A stretch of DNA of 64,000 nucleotides from Novipirellula artificiosorum (GTDB lineage Bacteria; Planctomycetota; Planctomycetia; Pirellulales; Pirellulaceae), in contig NZ_SJPV01000014.1 of the NCBI RefSeq assembly GCF_007860135.1, positions 1-64,000 of the forward strand, given 5' to 3'. The notes under the pieces were generated by a model. It made no database searches and was not told where the DNA came from. It was given only the letters and a program-made list of their open reading frames with translations. Made by a program: the position numbers and the translations under genes. This document shows positions 36,035 to 45,376 of this stretch, in pieces (position 1 is the first letter of the stretch; each line of letters starts with the position of its first letter).

Positions 36035-37235
36035 GCCCCCGATTGTTTTGGAGAACGAACCGATCGAAACCGACGCGGACTTCGCTCAACCCGATCGAGA
36101 GCCTCGGCAACTCGACGGCGAATTGGCCGAGAGTGAGGCGGCGCTACGCAGTATTCACACTTCAAGCGTTCCCGAGATTCTGGCGCAACTAAGCTCCTCG
36201 CTGCTGGTGACGACCTACCAAACGGGCAAGTTGGTAATCCTGCGGAATGAGGCGGGCGTTCTGAACACTCATTTTCGATGGTTCAACAAGCCGATGGGGA
36301 TGGCAATTCAAGGTGGCAGATTAGCCGTCGGGTGCGCCAACCGCATTCAGGAATTTCACAACGTTCCAGCGGTAGCGACACGATTGGAGCCAGCAGGAAA
36401 GCACGATGCTGCCTGGTTACCACGACGTGAAAACGTGACGGGTGATATTCAGATTCACGAGATGGCATGGATTCCGTCTGAGACCTCGCCCCTACCCGAG
36501 TTGTGGTTTGTCAACACGGCGTTCTCCTGCCTTTGCGTGCGCAGCAACGAGTACAGTTTTGAGCCACGTTGGCGCCCCCGGTTCCTTAGCCAGTATTCGC
36601 CCGATGATCGCTGCCATCTGAACGGTTTGACTGCGGTAAACGGGCGTGTCAAGTATGTTACGGCTCTTGGCAATTCCAATGAAGCCTTCGGATGGCGTAA
36701 AAACAAACGAGATGGTGGGATCCTCATCGACATCGACTCGAACGAAATCATCGCTCGTGGTCTCTCGATGCCGCATTCGCCGCGCTGGTATGACGGACGG
36801 CTGTGGGTGCTGAATTCGGGCACCGGCGGCTTTGGAATGATCGACGTAAAAAGTGGCCACTATGAAGAGGTTGCTCAGTTGCCCGGCTTTACGCGTGGGC
36901 TCTGCTTTCGGGGCCCCTTCGCTTTTGTTGGACTCTCGCAAGTACGTGAGAGTGCCGTCTTTGGCGGTATTCCTCTCGTTGAACGACTGCAATCCAGTGG
37001 CGAGCGGAGCTGCGGTGTCTGGGTCGTGAACATTCAAACCGGACAGACCGTGGGTTTCGTCAAGTTTGAGGATGCCGTGCAGGAAATTTTTGCGGTCGAG
37101 TTATTGGCCGGACAGCGGTTCCCTGAGTTGATTCAAGACGACTCAAACATTCTAGCAGCTGCTTATGTACTGCCCGACGAAGCCTTGGCGGACGTTCCAG
37201 CAGCCTTCCGTATTCGCGACGGTCTCTCCGATTGA
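35994..37235 (+). CDS. TIGR03032/DUF4915-family beta-propeller-like protein
   Basis: The frame is open from 35670, but that part lies inside the upstream gene. The ATG at 35994 gives 413 residues with a 41-base overlap; a TTG at 36048 is an alternative. The core has the TIGR03032 pattern: 'LLVTTYQTGKLVILR', 'FNKPMGMAI', 'HEMAWI', 'ELWFVNTAFSCL', 'DRCHLNGLTAVNG', 'LSMPHSPRWYDGRLWVLNSG' and 'GFTRGLCFRG'. The repeated strand pattern suggests a beta-propeller. Its function is unknown. Overlap with the ferredoxin-domain gene suggests co-expression with the KorAB group. Confidence 0.8.
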   Translation: MSKSGSNAQNDSSRPPIVLENEPIETDADFAQPDREPRQLDGELAESEAALRSIHTSSVPEILAQLSSSLLVTTYQTGKLVILRNEAGVLNTHFRWFNKPMGMAIQGGRLAVGCANRIQEFHNVPAVATRLEPAGKHDAAWLPRRENVTGDIQIHEMAWIPSETSPLPELWFVNTAFSCLCVRSNEYSFEPRWRPRFLSQYSPDDRCHLNGLTAVNGRVKYVTALGNSNEAFGWRKNKRDGGILIDIDSNEIIARGLSMPHSPRWYDGRLWVLNSGTGGFGMIDVKSGHYEEVAQLPGFTRGLCFRGPFAFVGLSQVRESAVFGGIPLVERLQSSGERSCGVWVVNIQTGQTVGFVKFEDAVQEIFAVELLAGQRFPELIQDDSNILAAAYVLPDEALADVPAAFRIRDGLSD

Positions 37236-37252
37236 TTTCAGTATCTGCTTTA

Positions 37253-37270
37253 CGAGAATTGAGCTTCTCG
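37253..37270. terminator. small hairpin between convergent genes
   Basis: CGAGAA (37253-37258) and TTCTCG (37265-37270) form a 6-bp stem with a 6-base loop, between the plus-strand TIGR03032-like gene and the minus-strand lipoprotein gene. There is no T tract, so terminator function is uncertain. Confidence 0.3.
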
Positions 37271-37280
37271 AATAGATGGC

Positions 37281-37778
37281 CTACTTGCCTGAGAGGCTGA
37301 GTCCCGACTTAAGCGAATCCTTGATTTCCTGAATACGCTCATCAATCTTCGCTTGGTCGACCTCGCCTTCCAGATACTCCTTCAGCTCCACCAATTTTTG
37401 CTTGGTCGTCGCCAAGGCATTGCTAACCGATTCAGGCAACTCGATGCCTTCCGCCTTGTTCTCAATCGACTGAATCAACTCCGCAACCGCCTTCTTGAGT
37501 TCCTCAGGCTTTTCCTTGAGGCTTTCCAGATTTCCAAGCTTGTCTTTCAATGGAGAAAGGAAAGCCATCGCCTTGTCACCCAGTCCCGACGCCATCTCCT
37601 CGCCCTCCTCCACAACTTTGCTGACGTCTTCTGCGATCGTATCGGACGCTTTCTCAGCGATTACCTCCGCTTCGTTCATCTTTTCCACGGCCTCCTGTTT
37701 TGAGCATCCGCTGCAAAGCATCGCCAGAGTGGCGCAGAGTCCAATTGAAACGGTTTGAAAACTAGCTGTCTTGTTCAT
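37281..37778 (-). CDS. small helical lipoprotein
   Basis: The ATG at 37778 is chosen because a lipoprotein signal peptide follows (MNKTASFQTV..., lipobox LCSGC with Cys at about 25). The frame upstream to 37883 is not signal-like. The mature part is almost all amphipathic helix rich in Glu/Lys/Ala ('EVIAEKASDTIAEDV', 'LESLKEKPEELKKAVAE'), suggesting a coiled coil on the membrane surface. I do not recognise a family. It is divergent from the GlsB-like gene, with 248 bases between the starts. Confidence 0.75.
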   Translation of the reverse strand: MNKTASFQTVSIGLCATLAMLCSGCSKQEAVEKMNEAEVIAEKASDTIAEDVSKVVEEGEEMASGLGDKAMAFLSPLKDKLGNLESLKEKPEELKKAVAELIQSIENKAEGIELPESVSNALATTKQKLVELKEYLEGEVDQAKIDERIQEIKDSLKSGLSLSGK

Positions 37779-38026
37779 CTTTCCAAAATCCCTCATGCAT
37801 GAAGTGTGATCTTCGGGCAAGGCTGCCCAACGGCGTGGTATCCAATGATTGGATTCAAGCCAAGACTTATTGTACCCCCCCACGGCAAGCGCAAACGGTC
37901 TTTTTTCTCAGCGCGTTCAGAAAGATGTTAGACTGAATTCGGCAAGATCGAAAAGTGTATTGTGATCGGACAATCTTATCAGCCCAAATCCAGAAGGGCT
38001 TCCTCTGCATTTAACGGAGAAATTTA

Positions 38027-38281
38027 GTGAATATCACGGGATTAGTCGTTGCATTATTGATTGGCGCGGTCGCTGGTTTCCTGGCGGGCAAGATTGTCCG
38101 AGGTAGTGGCTTTGGGCTGGTTGGCGATATCATCGTTGGGATCTTGGGTGCCTTGGTCTTTGGTGCTCTGTTCGGCAGCTTCAATCTACTTCATTCGGCG
38201 ATTTTGAATGAAATAGCGGGTGGAACGATCGGGGCCGTGATCCTGCTGTTCGTGATTCGGCTATTCAAGAAAGCAGCATAG
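38027..38281 (+). CDS. GlsB/YeaQ/YmgE-family small membrane protein
   Basis: The protein has 84 residues, a GTG start and a GGAG ribosome site. Three hydrophobic segments with Gly-rich turns ('LLIGAVAGFLAGKIVRGSG', 'VGDIIVGILGALVFG', 'GGTIGAVILLFVIRLF') match the transglycosylase-associated (GlsB/YeaQ/YmgE) family. These are stress-linked inner membrane proteins of unknown activity. It appears to be a single-gene unit. Confidence 0.9.
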   Translation: MNITGLVVALLIGAVAGFLAGKIVRGSGFGLVGDIIVGILGALVFGALFGSFNLLHSAILNEIAGGTIGAVILLFVIRLFKKAA

Positions 38282-38659
38282 ATGGAGGCGTCCCGATTGC
38301 TGAAATGCAATTGCGGCTTTGCCACGCAGCGCGGCCGCACAAGCGTTGCGAATGCAGCTCTTTTTGCCTAAGCTACGTTCCAGAAACTCGGAGCGTGGCG
38401 GGCTGCCTTAGTGGTCTGTCCACTCCCACCAACCCGAAAATTGAAACTGGTCCAAACACGAGAGCATTTTGATCTTTAGCGTAGCCACCGTCGTCAGACG
38501 GTGGACCAGGTTCTGGCGAACGTGGCTACGTTTGGAGCTTACGTCATTGTTCAAAATGCTGCGAGGAATGTTAGCTGAGTCGTTTTTGCTCCCAACCCTG
38601 CAGCAGGTTGTTTCCTGTCGACTCGTGAACGGTAAACTTTTTCAACAAGGAATTTCTGC
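38282..38659. other. intergenic region with nested palindrome
   Basis: These 378 bases show no gene I can support. The main feature is the nested hairpin at 38480-38530. The ribosome site of the next gene (AAGGAA) lies at the end. Confidence 0.6.
38480..38530. repeat. nested inverted repeat
   Basis: CCACCGTC (38485-38492) pairs with GACGGTGG (38497-38504) around a 4-base loop. The outer CGTAGCCAC (38480-38488) pairs with GTGGCTACG (38522-38530). The two stems are mutually exclusive in part. It looks like a degenerate dispersed palindrome and lies about 130 bases upstream of the acetolactate decarboxylase gene. Confidence 0.7.
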
Positions 38660-39496
38660 ATGCCTCTCTTGAATCAATCTACCAAATGGCTCATTTGCGT
38701 TTCTCTCGGGGTCGCTTCGTGCTTCGCGGCTCCGCGCGTTTTTGCACAAGAAAAATCAGTCGTCAAAATGGACGATGCCGCAGCGAACTTACGTGCCGAC
38801 CGAACCGAGACGTACTACCAATATTCCATCTGGGGCGCGTTTGTTAATCGTGTCTTCGAGGGTTTTCTTCCTGTGGAAGAACTGAAGCAGCAGGGAGATA
38901 TTGGATTGGGATCATTTACGAAGCTCGATGGCGAGATGGTGATGCTCGATGGAGTGCCCTATAAGATTGATGAGACTGGAAAGGTATTCGTGCCGCCGAA
39001 TGACGAGAAGTTGGTCTATGCCAATGCCGCCTACTTTGACGAAGATCAGAGTTTCCAGCTACCTGCGGTTTCAAACTTCGAGATGCTACGGGGCATCATT
39101 GGCGACCGGCTGCCATCCCGCAACTACTTTTACGCATTTAAGGTCACCGGGAATTTCAAGTCAATGAAGTGTGGTGGCTTGAGTCGCCAGGAACCTCCCT
39201 TCAAAGAGGGGTTGGACGTGCTGATTCCCGCTCGCCCGGTTTTCGATCGAGAAAACTTCAAAGGGACGATGGTGGGATTCTTCTGCCCGTCATTCATTGG
39301 CGACATCAACGTGGCTGGTTTCCATTTTCACTTCATCTCGGATGACAAACAGTTTGGAGGCCATGTCTTGGAGTTTGATGCAACGGACGTGACCGTCGCG
39401 TTTGACCAAATGGATGAATACAAATTTGCCTTGCCCAACTCCGAAGCCTATGAGCAAGTCAGCTTTGAAAAGTCCTTTCAGTACAAACAGAAGTAG
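38660..39496 (+). CDS. budA: exported alpha-acetolactate decarboxylase
   Basis: The protein has 278 residues. A signal peptide (cleavage after about residue 30, 'PRVFAQ') is followed by the ALDC family pattern: 'YQYSIWGAFVNRVFEG', 'QGDIGLGSFTKLDGEMVMLDGVPYKI' features, 'RNYFYAFKVTGNFKSMK', and 'GTMVGFFCP'. The zinc ligands are present: His222 and His224 in 'GFHFHFISDD' and His235 in 'GGHVLEF'. The enzyme converts acetolactate to acetoin. Family members in Gram-positives are also often exported. The neighbours do not include acetolactate synthase. It converges with the glycosidase operon, with 13 bases between the ends. Confidence 0.9.
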   Translation: MPLLNQSTKWLICVSLGVASCFAAPRVFAQEKSVVKMDDAAANLRADRTETYYQYSIWGAFVNRVFEGFLPVEELKQQGDIGLGSFTKLDGEMVMLDGVPYKIDETGKVFVPPNDEKLVYANAAYFDEDQSFQLPAVSNFEMLRGIIGDRLPSRNYFYAFKVTGNFKSMKCGGLSRQEPPFKEGLDVLIPARPVFDRENFKGTMVGFFCPSFIGDINVAGFHFHFISDDKQFGGHVLEFDATDVTVAFDQMDEYKFALPNSEAYEQVSFEKSFQYKQK

Positions 39497-39509
39497 CAGA
39501 AGGGTCCCG

Positions 39510-42500
39510 TCAAGGAAGGATCGTTTCCTGGGTTGGCACAAGTCGCACGGGGCCCATCAGCCCTGAGACGTGCAGCGGAACTTGTTTCCATGGTTTTCCA
39601 GGTGTGCCAGAGCGAGTGATATTGGTCCGCCCTATCCGTTGCTCGATTGGAAGCTGCGCGTCTCCGACAAGGCGGTTGGACCAAGTGTTCGCGACCTCAA
39701 CGACGAGCTGATTTTTGCCGGGTTGGATCCATGCTGAGACGTCCAGCGAATAGGGTGGTTTCCACCTAACGGACCAGGCGTTGCCATTGATCCTGACGCG
39801 TCCAACGGTCCACACGTTTCCTAGGTCCAGCTGGATTCCGCGTCCCTCCGCCATCCACGAATCGGGAACATTGAAGCTCGTTTCATAGCGCGCGATGCCG
39901 GAATAGTATTTAATGCTTTGCTGGTTGAAGTCGGTCCAGGATTGGAGCTCCTCGACATCGATCGATTCGGGAGCTCCGCGACCGCTGAGAAATTTCAACT
40001 TCCAGGGCTGAGTCAGCTCGATGGCCTCAGGCAATCCCTCGACACTTGCTGACAGCTCTTGTCCATCGGATTTCGTGAACTGGTAGAAACCGTTCTGGTG
40101 CGAGATGAACCGCATCGGTTCACCGGGTGTGCCAAGCACTTCGACGCCTTCGGCGGCTACGGTGAGGTGTGGGTGTGGCGGACGGTCGCGAAAGACAACG
40201 AATAGACTGTCTTTCGCGTCGAGCGATAAGGGAACGTGCAGGACACGCTCATCTTGCTGATACACCCCGCAAGGCCGGATCTCACCCGAGTCCGGGAACC
40301 AAAACTCCGGTGCCTTACCGGTTACACGAAAGCTGGCTCGGACTCGCGCAGGTTCGGATTTCGTGTTGCGAACAAAATAGATGTCCGCGTCTGGAACCCG
40401 ACGATGAATGTAGTCCAGCCGACAATCGTCGTGCTCGCCGACGAATTGAAAGTCCGGTGGTATGTTTCGTGCAAGCAAGATCTCACGTTCGGACGGTCCC
40501 CAATAAACGTGACCCTTGCCATAGCGAACATGCGTCACCGATTGACCGTTGCATGCTCCCCAAATTTCGTCCGCCAATCCTTTGACTTGTCGATCACGCC
40601 GTTGGTGATCGGTTAGTCCACCGGTGCGAATCGGCTTGGGACCGACGATGGTCGCCCCCTGGCGAACCAACTGCTCCACTTTGTGCAACACCGCCAAGTC
40701 GATCTCCTCTCGGTTGGGCAGCACCAAAATTTCGTACTGCATCCCATCAGGAAGCGTAATTCGACCGTTACTGACGGACATGCGAGAAAGCACCACTTCT
40801 GCACTGGCGACGTCATAGTCGTAACCGAGTCCGAGTGACGGGATGACGTGCTTGGGCGGTACGAAGTTCGATCCCTGGTCGCCATAGTAGTAGCACACGT
40901 CGCCTACAAAGAGTCCTTGCTGCAGCAGAAACGAGCAGCGTGACAGGTAATTCAGAAACGGCGCGGCCATCGGCCACCAAATCAGATTCGGCGTCAAGTG
41001 TGTTCCCGCACCGTAAACCCACCCCGGTTGTCCCGCTTCCGGGGGTTGATGCGAAGCGGTATGCCAAACAACATGATTCATCCCTTCACAAAAGGCTCGA
41101 TCCGCCGAGGATTTCAGGAAATGGGGACCGCTGGCCCAGTGGTAGAAACCGGTGAACGCCTCCATGTGGACACGTCGATGCCCGTAGACATGGGCGGCAC
41201 AGGCGGTCTCTTTGACGACCCAGAGACCGTTGCGCTGTGTCCGCCAAGGCCAGAACTCTCCTCTCATTTCATCGATCGCGCCGAGTGCCTGCAGCGCGTC
41301 CACCGGAACGTTGTGAGTCGGCGGCCCTGGCCCCCCCGCCTCGGCTTCGATCCCCAAACCCGCTTTTCTCGCGGTTGCACTGGCTGTTCGGTAATAGGCA
41401 TCGACCAACAATTCGCCAAGCGTCTTCTCAAAGTCGTACAGAAATCGCTCGGTGTTGTCTTCGCTCTCAACAATGCAACCCGCGAACACCGGCAGATAGC
41501 GAGTCATGTCGTAGCCGCGATAGCGTTGGAATTGATTGAGAAAGTCAGCCGTCCATTTGGCACCGACGACTTCATAGCTCGGTAAGTACAACTGCTTGAT
41601 TCCGGCTTCGCTGAGATTGCCTAAACGCTTTTCCAGTCGGTCGATCATCGTCTGAAGGAACGTGCGGGTCGCATCGGCGTTGAAGTGATCCGTTGCCAAG
41701 CCATCGGAGTTTGGGCTGGGGATCTTGAGTCGTTCGCCGGTGTTCGCGCAAACGAAACGCATGATCGTCCATTTCCCCTCGGGGACCGACCAAGAAAAAC
41801 GACCCTCTGCGGAAAGGAGGTTTGTGACATCGATGATTTCGGATTTGTCGGGAATGATGATCGGGGGAGGCCCTGCGAACGACCAAATACCGTCCGGTCC
41901 TGATTTATCGCCATCGTGTAGGTTTGCTGCCGTCCATTGTCCGCCCGCAGCAGCTTCGGAACTGTAGGAAATCAATTCGGCTGGATCGCGTGTGGAGTCC
42001 GTCGACTTGGATCCGCCGATGTTGATGCCGTCGGTTGAGTAGATTTCGAACTCCGCCAACTGAACTTGATCCGTCGTGGGATGCTGTCCCTGAAGAAGGG
42101 TCAATCGAACGTAGCGGGCATCGGTCACGTCAAAATCAAACCGCTGTGGTTGCGTGTTTGGCAGCAACGATCCGGCAAGGATCTGATGAAATTCCGAACG
42201 TTTGGGGCGCGTCGTGCTGATGGCGACCGTAAAGTCCTTGCTGAAGCAATTTGTGTCTCCATCCTGATTGGGGGTGTCGGCTTCTGCGTTGTACAGCACC
42301 ACGTGATCAATACGGTGGACGTCGCCGCGGGGCAGGCGAAAGACAAACTCGTGCCCAGGCAGCCGCGTGGTTTCCGGCACCGCCAAAACGGCCACGTCGC
42401 GGTAAAATGCAGGCTCCCCATCCTCTCGACGGGGGACTTGGGTGGGCAGTTCGGGGAATGGCAGCGCAGCGTTGAATTGGCGAGGGCCTTCGGTTCGTGT

Positions 42501-42959
42501 CTCGGTACGGTAGAGGGCCATACTGGCGTGTTCCGGTCTCACCCAAGGTCCGCCGAGGTCCCAACTGCTGGCGGCGGCCAATTGGACGTCCAGTCCATGT
42601 CGCCTTGCTGCCTCGGTCGCCTTCGCGATCGTCTCGACGGATTCCTCGCCCATGAACGCTGGACCGGCGGGAGGCAAGAAATCGGCATCCCCGCGCCCGC
42701 CCATGTCGAAAATGCACAGACCTCCCACGCCCTTGTCGGCGAACTCACGCAGCTCTTGATCGAAGTAGTCACGATTCGCATAGCCGTTCAGCCATAACCA
42801 ATACGCCGAAGGCTTCGCCTGCCGCGGTGGATCCAAGAAACCGGACTCGAGTGCATTCGATCGCGAGGCGCTGTGCTGGGCATTTGCGGTGGATGACAGC
42901 ATGCCAATTGCAAACAGACAGGCAACGAGGCATGTGCAACCTCGTCCGTGGCACCTCAT
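39510..42959 (-). CDS. GH106-like secreted glycoside hydrolase (alpha-L-rhamnosidase family)
   Basis: The protein has 1149 residues with a signal peptide (about 1-27, 'LSSTANA'). The N-terminal pattern 'GFLDPPRQAKPSAYWLWLNG' features, 'LREFADKGVGGLCIFDMGG' and 'RHGLDVQLAAASSWDLGG' fits the GH106/large rhamnosidase-like family. A central discoidin-like segment ('YVRLTLLQGQHP') and a C-terminal GH2-type sugar-binding beta-sandwich ('WTVGRVRINGNAW') follow. The start overlaps the stop of the DUF5703 gene (TGATG), so they are translationally coupled. The likely substrate is a rhamnose-containing polysaccharide. The exact specificity cannot be read from sequence. Confidence 0.82.
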   Translation of the reverse strand: MRCHGRGCTCLVACLFAIGMLSSTANAQHSASRSNALESGFLDPPRQAKPSAYWLWLNGYANRDYFDQELREFADKGVGGLCIFDMGGRGDADFLPPAGPAFMGEESVETIAKATEAARRHGLDVQLAAASSWDLGGPWVRPEHASMALYRTETRTEGPRQFNAALPFPELPTQVPRREDGEPAFYRDVAVLAVPETTRLPGHEFVFRLPRGDVHRIDHVVLYNAEADTPNQDGDTNCFSKDFTVAISTTRPKRSEFHQILAGSLLPNTQPQRFDFDVTDARYVRLTLLQGQHPTTDQVQLAEFEIYSTDGINIGGSKSTDSTRDPAELISYSSEAAAGGQWTAANLHDGDKSGPDGIWSFAGPPPIIIPDKSEIIDVTNLLSAEGRFSWSVPEGKWTIMRFVCANTGERLKIPSPNSDGLATDHFNADATRTFLQTMIDRLEKRLGNLSEAGIKQLYLPSYEVVGAKWTADFLNQFQRYRGYDMTRYLPVFAGCIVESEDNTERFLYDFEKTLGELLVDAYYRTASATARKAGLGIEAEAGGPGPPTHNVPVDALQALGAIDEMRGEFWPWRTQRNGLWVVKETACAAHVYGHRRVHMEAFTGFYHWASGPHFLKSSADRAFCEGMNHVVWHTASHQPPEAGQPGWVYGAGTHLTPNLIWWPMAAPFLNYLSRCSFLLQQGLFVGDVCYYYGDQGSNFVPPKHVIPSLGLGYDYDVASAEVVLSRMSVSNGRITLPDGMQYEILVLPNREEIDLAVLHKVEQLVRQGATIVGPKPIRTGGLTDHQRRDRQVKGLADEIWGACNGQSVTHVRYGKGHVYWGPSEREILLARNIPPDFQFVGEHDDCRLDYIHRRVPDADIYFVRNTKSEPARVRASFRVTGKAPEFWFPDSGEIRPCGVYQQDERVLHVPLSLDAKDSLFVVFRDRPPHPHLTVAAEGVEVLGTPGEPMRFISHQNGFYQFTKSDGQELSASVEGLPEAIELTQPWKLKFLSGRGAPESIDVEELQSWTDFNQQSIKYYSGIARYETSFNVPDSWMAEGRGIQLDLGNVWTVGRVRINGNAWSVRWKPPYSLDVSAWIQPGKNQLVVEVANTWSNRLVGDAQLPIEQRIGRTNITRSGTPGKPWKQVPLHVSGLMGPVRLVPTQETILP

Positions 42960-45352
42960 CAGTCTTTGCTCCTACTTGAATTGTCGGGTGTCGTTACATG
43001 GTCAACAACCGATTGGGGTTCGTAGACCATTACATCGCCGCGTCGCGCCGCAGGTTCAATCTCCCAATCCACGAGCTTGCCATCCGTCACTTGGCCGCGA
43101 ACAACGGTCTTGCCGGTCAAGTGCAGTTTGAACTGAGCGTCCCAGTTGGAGGGCCAAGCGGGAAGCAGAAGGATTTTACCGTTGGCTTCTTGAAGAAGCA
43201 TCCGTTGCAGTGCCGTGCTACCAGAACCAAAGTGATCAAAGTCCGGACAGGAGTCAGGGCCTTCGCTTCCGTAGAGTGGAAAGCGACATAAGGGAGATGC
43301 GTGCGTGAACCGATGGACGAGGCCATCGCGTGCTTCCAATGCATTGCCCGCGAAGGCCCAGTGGATCTGGTCCTGGGTCCAGCACTTGTATCCAAATCGG
43401 TCTTTATTCGTTCGGTGTTGCATCGTCCAATCCACGATGTCCCTGGTGCCGAGTCCCAACCCGAAACGCCGGAAGGGGAAAACAGGATAGAGCAAACCGT
43501 TCTCCGAATTCTTCTTCATTTCCCAAGACTGAGCGGGCGCAATCGCGAGGCGACCGTCGATTTTTTGAAGGTGCACTTCAGGGATCTCTTTGCGAAAACG
43601 TGCCCACTGCCTTTGATCTTCCGAAGATCCCACGTTCATGGACAATAGTTCGTCCAAGCAGTGTTGCAATCCAGAAACGTCGGGAGCTGGGTTGACTGCG
43701 ATCCACCACGTTTCGAGCACCATGGCAGGATCAATACGAAGCTTTCCTTCGAGATCGCGTCCGTAATGCTTGTCAAAAAACAGCAGGATCTCTCGGGCAA
43801 AGGGGGCCAACACTTCGTCTTGAAAAGTCTGGTCTCCGGAATACTTGACGTAGTCGATCATCATCGCCACCGTTTCAAGACCGCTGGTGAAGTAATAACT
43901 ATGGTAATAGCCACTACCGTCATTGCCTCCCGGAGGCGTCTTCAGTGGTTTGTGCTCGACGTCGCTGCCATCCTTGCCACAATCACGTTCGCCTCCCGTT
44001 GGCTCCAAATTCTCGCGATAATAGGCACCGCCATGGCCGAACCAAGCGTGGGTGATGGCTCGGCGCATGGGAAGCATGTTCCAGTAGTAATCAAAGAACG
44101 GTTTCATCAAATCACCATCGCCACTCATCAACAACGGCCAATACAACAAGCGTTGGTTCTGGAACGTGAATCGTCGTCCCCAAAGCCGATCGTCTTCATG
44201 GCTGATCCATGCACCATCGTCCCGTTGTGTAGCGCGAAGTCGTGGCTTCTTGTCGTAACGTAGGGGCTGTGTGAACAGTCCTCCGTTGAACTTGGTTTGG
44301 ATTCGTCCACGACTTTGACAGGCCATCAGGAATCGGAAGACGTTGTAGCTCTGCGCGACGATGGCGCCACGGTCGATCACTTTGCGCTGTGCCGAATACC
44401 CCTCGTGGCCGAGCAGGCCTCGCTGCTCCGCAGGTAGCGTGTTGTCGGTAATGGTGATCCAGCTGCGATCCCAGAATGCGGACCACCACTCGCAATGCGT
44501 CGCCCAATCCGTGTCGGAATCCCTCTGTTGGTCCGCCTGCTGTTGAATGGTTTCGACCCAATCCGATGGATCGGCTGTCTGTGTCGCAAGTGCATGGATA
44601 CGAAGATCAAAAACCTGTCCGTCTCCGCACAACGCCCCATCGCTCAATTCTAAGTTCCGGCTTTCCAAAAGATTGCCAAAGGTATTGAAACGATACGGGT
44701 CGGGATACACCGATGCCATTTGCTCGACATCGTAGAATTTCAGTTCTGTCGGATAGACACTACGGTCACCGACCGAGAAGGACCAAAGAATACTTCCGTC
44801 CTGCTCGAGCCGTACATCTTGCGTTGGCGGATCGATCGGTTGCATCGTCTTGTTCCACTGACAGCCGTCGATTCGCTCCCACAAATCAGACTCTGCCCGA
44901 ACCGAAACGGGATGCGGCGATTGGATCTGCACGTGATAGACCGGACGCATCGCGTCAGCCCAAATCCGAAGGTGGACCCCATCGGCTTCGATTCGGATCG
45001 ATCCCGTTTCTAAATCCAGGACTTGTTGAAAGGGCTTTCCCTGCTCAAAAGGATTGGGGCGTAGCGTGACTTTGACTCGCCCGGTCTTAAACAAATCGCC
45101 GTTGTAGGTAAAGGCATCATTCTTCGACAGAAGCAGGTAGAGCTCACCGTCTTCAATGGCATAGACGCCCGCGGCAATGTCTCCGTTGCCAAGCGGCATT
45201 TGTCCAGTCGCATCCTCAGATGGACGGTCCCAAACCACATTGTATCGATCGATTTGCTCCGCATCGAGATTCGTCGGCAGCGCCATGCCAAAACCGCATA
45301 GAGCGACGAATGGAATAAGCCATTTCATTTGAAACACCCGTGAAGCATTCAT
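42959..45352 (-). CDS. DUF5703 protein, GH95-like secreted glycosidase
   Basis: The protein has 797 residues with an N-terminal signal peptide (ending near 'NLDA'); an internal Met at residue 9 is an alternative start. The start of the mature part, 'YNVVWDRPSEDATGQMPLGNGD', is the DUF5703 signature, followed by 'LYLLLSKNDAFTYNGDLFKTGRV'. An (alpha/alpha)6-barrel-like region follows with 'WPLLMSGDGDLMKPFFDYYWNMLP'. The family is related to GH95 alpha-fucosidases/galactosidases. It is the middle gene of the three-glycosidase operon: 24 bases after GH29 and overlapping GH106 by one base. Confidence 0.82.
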   Translation of the reverse strand: MNASRVFQMKWLIPFVALCGFGMALPTNLDAEQIDRYNVVWDRPSEDATGQMPLGNGDIAAGVYAIEDGELYLLLSKNDAFTYNGDLFKTGRVKVTLRPNPFEQGKPFQQVLDLETGSIRIEADGVHLRIWADAMRPVYHVQIQSPHPVSVRAESDLWERIDGCQWNKTMQPIDPPTQDVRLEQDGSILWSFSVGDRSVYPTELKFYDVEQMASVYPDPYRFNTFGNLLESRNLELSDGALCGDGQVFDLRIHALATQTADPSDWVETIQQQADQQRDSDTDWATHCEWWSAFWDRSWITITDNTLPAEQRGLLGHEGYSAQRKVIDRGAIVAQSYNVFRFLMACQSRGRIQTKFNGGLFTQPLRYDKKPRLRATQRDDGAWISHEDDRLWGRRFTFQNQRLLYWPLLMSGDGDLMKPFFDYYWNMLPMRRAITHAWFGHGGAYYRENLEPTGGERDCGKDGSDVEHKPLKTPPGGNDGSGYYHSYYFTSGLETVAMMIDYVKYSGDQTFQDEVLAPFAREILLFFDKHYGRDLEGKLRIDPAMVLETWWIAVNPAPDVSGLQHCLDELLSMNVGSSEDQRQWARFRKEIPEVHLQKIDGRLAIAPAQSWEMKKNSENGLLYPVFPFRRFGLGLGTRDIVDWTMQHRTNKDRFGYKCWTQDQIHWAFAGNALEARDGLVHRFTHASPLCRFPLYGSEGPDSCPDFDHFGSGSTALQRMLLQEANGKILLLPAWPSNWDAQFKLHLTGKTVVRGQVTDGKLVDWEIEPAARRGDVMVYEPQSVVDHVTTPDNSSRSKD

Positions 45353-45376
45353 GATGCCTAGACTTGAAAAGAGGGT

